The notes below the pieces were generated by a model that ran no database searches, was not told the DNA's origin, and saw nothing but the letters and a program-made list of their open reading frames with translations. Source: Paracoccaceae bacterium (GTDB lineage Bacteria; Pseudomonadota; Alphaproteobacteria; Rhodobacterales; Rhodobacteraceae). Taken from it: DNA of 56,358 nt. Positions 54,516 through 56,358 of the stretch are shown in pieces; position 1 is the stretch's first letter; every line of letters starts with the position of its first letter. The DNA lies in the NCBI GenBank assembly GCA_030066855.1, contig JASJAU010000004.1, positions 1-56,358 on the forward strand, in the 5' to 3' direction. A program made the translations under genes and the position numbers.

Positions 54516-55859
54516 TCAGATCTCGCCCATCAGCGCGGGGTCGAACGGATAGCTTGTCAGGTTCTCGTAGCCGGTGTCTGTCACCAGAACTTGATCCTCG
54601 AGCTTGATCGAGAAATCGCCGCCGACCTCCCCCACCAGAGCCTCAACGCAGAGGACCATGCCCGGCACGAGCTCATAGTCGAATGCGCCCGGGACCATCT
54701 TGTCGGGATAGGCGATGAGCGGCCATTCATCGCAAAGCCCAACGCCATGCATCAGGCAGCCGTATTTGAGCTCCTGGTACTTGTCGTCGAGCCGATGGGT
54801 GTTGGCGGAGATATCCTCGATTCGAGCGCCGGGGCGTATCATCTCCATGTTCGTCATGATGTGCTCATGCGCGTGGCGCATGGCGTAGATCATGTCGGGA
54901 CGCGGCTTTTGATCGCCCACCCAGATCGTGCGCGAGATGTCGGTGCAGATGCCGTAGCTGCCCACGAGGTCGGTGTCGTAGGCGATGATCTCGTTGTTCC
55001 GGGGGCGGCGCGGCCCGCATTCCTGAAACCAGGGATTTGTGCGGGGGCCGGAGGCGAGGAGCCGGGTTTCGATCCACTCGCCGCCGCGCCGGATGTTCTC
55101 GGCGTGCAGGACCGCCCAGATGTCATCCTCGGTCACCTCGCCGCCGGGCACATGCTCGCGCGCGAAGGCCTCCATGATCCCGATCGCGGTCTCGCAGGCG
55201 TGGACCGAACAGCGCATCGCCCTGATCTCGTCGGGACCTTTGACGGCGCGGGCCTTCTCGGTGACCTCCTCGCCCTCCATGATCTCAATCCCCTCGCCCT
55301 CCAGGGCGCGAACCGCGTGCAGCATCGCCTTGTCGACCGCGAGCCGCCGGTTGCCGCCGCCATGGTCGCGGAGGAGGTCCTTGATCTGCGCGGCGAAACG
55401 TCTGGCGGCGTCGAACGCCTTGTCGCCCCGGTCGAAGTAGAAAAAGTCCGCGCCGGACCGCGCCTCGCGGACCAGAGGGTTGAACGAGGTGAGGAATGGA
55501 GAGTTCTTGTAGTCCCAGATCACCATGTAGCCGTCGGCGCCAAGAAAAAGCGCCCGGAACGGGTTGTGCGTGTTCCAAAGCTGCATGTTGGTGGAATCGG
55601 TCGCGTAGCGGATGTTCAACGGATCGAACATCAGAAGGCCGCCATAGTCGCGGTCGGCGACGTGCTGCGTCAGCCGCTTCCAGCGGTAGCGCCGCATCTC
55701 CTGCAAATCCGGCAGCTCCAGCCCCGCCGCAGCCCATTCGTCGAAGGCGAGAGGCGTCGGCCCGATCTCGATCCGGTCGGCATCGTTCGGGGTGTTGTCG
55801 CCCAGCATGTCCCCAGCGCCGGGGTTGATCTTGCGGCGGTCGCGGTAGTGCTCGTTCAT
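54516..55859 (-). CDS. dddP: Dimethylsulfoniopropionate lyase DddP
   Basis: A 447-residue metal-dependent enzyme of the M24/pita-bread fold that cleaves DMSP to dimethyl sulfide and acrylate. All the residues known for Roseobacter DddP metal binding fall at the published numbers: Asp295, Asp297, Asp307, His371, Glu406 and Glu421. Asp377, proposed as catalytic base, is also present (HGVGLCDEW). Length matches (446-447). The N-terminus (NEHY...GDNTPNDADRIEIGPTPLAF) is also of the DddP type. This separates it from ordinary Xaa-Pro peptidases. It is divergent from the DUF3445 gene. Confidence 0.93.
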   Translation of the reverse strand: MNEHYRDRRKINPGAGDMLGDNTPNDADRIEIGPTPLAFDEWAAAGLELPDLQEMRRYRWKRLTQHVADRDYGGLLMFDPLNIRYATDSTNMQLWNTHNPFRALFLGADGYMVIWDYKNSPFLTSFNPLVREARSGADFFYFDRGDKAFDAARRFAAQIKDLLRDHGGGNRRLAVDKAMLHAVRALEGEGIEIMEGEEVTEKARAVKGPDEIRAMRCSVHACETAIGIMEAFAREHVPGGEVTEDDIWAVLHAENIRRGGEWIETRLLASGPRTNPWFQECGPRRPRNNEIIAYDTDLVGSYGICTDISRTIWVGDQKPRPDMIYAMRHAHEHIMTNMEMIRPGARIEDISANTHRLDDKYQELKYGCLMHGVGLCDEWPLIAYPDKMVPGAFDYELVPGMVLCVEALVGEVGGDFSIKLEDQVLVTDTGYENLTSYPFDPALMGEI

Positions 55860-55940
55860 GCGGCGAAGGTTGGCAATGCGGACGCGGACGCGTCCCGCCG
55901 GAAAGCGACATGCGGTTGTCGGCGGCGAGCCACTGGTCGG

Positions 55941-55952
55941 GGCTGTACAGCC
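55941..55952. promoter_or_regulatory. 12-bp palindrome between dddP and the DUF3445 gene
   Basis: GGCTGTACAGCC is a perfect palindrome in the 110-base divergent gap, 17 bases before the DUF3445 ATG. GGACGCGTCC, a second palindrome, lies at 55886-55895. Palindromes of this size are expected by chance several times in a window this large, so they are only candidates for operators. Confidence 0.25.
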
Positions 55953-55969
55953 GGGCTATGGGGGGGCGG

Positions 55970-56358
55970 ATGACCGCGCCCGTTCTTCAGTCGCATCTGC
56001 CCTACGCGCCCTGGCTCGACCCGGCGGCTTGGCGTCTGCCGGGGGTCCGTCCCCTGGACGCAGCTGATTGGCTCGCGCGTGATGACGCCTTCGCCGGGCA
56101 GATGGCGCTCCGCGACGCCCTGATCGACCAGCGGGAGCCCGAGGTTCACGCTTTGAATCCAGTGGCCCATGCGGCCGCCGGCGAATGCCTCGATCTGGTT
56201 GTTGAGGCGCTTTCCTCATCGGAAGGCTACGCGATCGGGCGGGACTCGATCACCCGGCCCGACGGCGTCGCGGTTCCCCTTGACCGGCGCAGCCCGCTTC
56301 TGACCATCGGCCGGCTCGTGCAGGAGGACATGTGCCTGCTGTTGAAGGGCCGGACGGG
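55970..56358 (+). CDS. DUF3445 / haem-dependent oxidative N-demethylase-like protein, 5' part (cut by window end)
   Basis: The frame from ATG 55970 (an in-frame ATG at 55958 is also possible) stays open to the window end for 129 codons. LPYAPWLDPAAWRLPGVRPLDAADWL and the later RLVQEDMCLL are the typical N-terminal and middle marks of the DUF3445/HODM group, which includes haem enzymes that demethylate amines. Substrate unknown. It is divergent from dddP; both would fit use of methylated osmolytes, but this is inference from position. Confidence 0.8.
   Translation, partial: MTAPVLQSHLPYAPWLDPAAWRLPGVRPLDAADWLARDDAFAGQMALRDALIDQREPEVHALNPVAHAAAGECLDLVVEALSSSEGYAIGRDSITRPDGVAVPLDRRSPLLTIGRLVQEDMCLLLKGRT

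Noticed and set aside
54456-55973. A 505-codon plus-strand open frame antisense to dddP
   Set aside because: It is the GC-driven shadow of a strongly conserved gene and shows no family features of its own.
1-56358. tRNA, rRNA, CRISPR arrays, insertion sequences, prophage or toxin-antitoxin modules
   Set aside because: None was seen: no regularly spaced repeats, no transposase or integrase motifs, and no cloverleaf or rRNA-like stretch was recognised.

Overview
The window is 56 kb of GC-rich, densely packed chromosomal DNA from an alphaproteobacterium, most likely a marine member of the Rhodobacteraceae (Roseobacter group). The evidence is a PetP/PetR regulator pair, an FzlA-type GST-fold protein, two direct-repeat LexA boxes of the alphaproteobacterial type (GTTC-N7-GTTC), an xseB-ispA-dxs cluster, and a DMSP lyase of the DddP type with every known metal ligand in register. 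No tRNA, rRNA, insertion sequence, prophage or CRISPR array was seen. Nearly all of it is housekeeping core genome.

Layout. 1-3.5 kb: 3' part of serA, a PPP-type phosphatase, two tiny membrane proteins on the minus strand, acetyl-CoA acetyltransferase. 3.6-9.2 kb: a hybrid histidine kinase with a pseudo-receiver, then yaaA, recQ (behind an SOS box) and a YggT protein. 9.3-14.4 kb: thioesterase, UMF1-type MFS protein, mepA, a YhhQ-like queuosine-precursor transporter, a small terminated transcription unit with an 18-codon ORF, a methyltransferase, arfB. 14.4-17.8 kb: thiBPQ thiamine transporter behind a TPP riboswitch. 17.9-24.7 kb: aroC, cupin, ccdA-thioredoxin, EamA exporter, HU, AMP nucleosidase, an SDR enzyme. 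24.8-28.7 kb: xseB-ispA-dxs plus a deacetylase-like gene. 28.8-38.9 kb: LysE exporter, petPR, ilvE, small unknowns, EamA exporter, queG, fzlA, mtgA, DUF2062, rsh, rpoZ. 39.3-43.0 kb: NYN protein, then an ispH-DUF3429-methyltransferase-GST-rnhA run. 43.0-48.2 kb: small membrane protein, def-def'-fmt (def' has lost its catalytic residues), PatB-like lyase, NfeD/stomatin pair, NUDIX. 48.3-56.4 kb: dinB with a zinc-ribbon extension and an SOS box, lytic transglycosylase, dapA, EamA exporter, ion channel, smpB, dddP, and the 5' end of a DUF3445 (haem N-demethylase-like) gene cut by the window edge.

How the genes work together. The MEP/isoprenoid pathway is represented by dxs, ispA and ispH. Translation start and rescue are represented by def, fmt, arfB and smpB. 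Cell-wall growth and division are represented by mepA, mtgA, slt and fzlA. Two DNA-damage genes, recQ and dinB, share the same operator type. The stringent response pair rpoZ-rsh is adjacent. The points most worth a second look are the 18-codon ORF/structured RNA unit at 12.88-13.11 kb, the catalytically disarmed deformylase, the two SOS boxes, the DddP gene with its divergent DUF3445 neighbour, and a 21-bp tandem duplication that makes a six-codon minigene directly in front of a GST gene.
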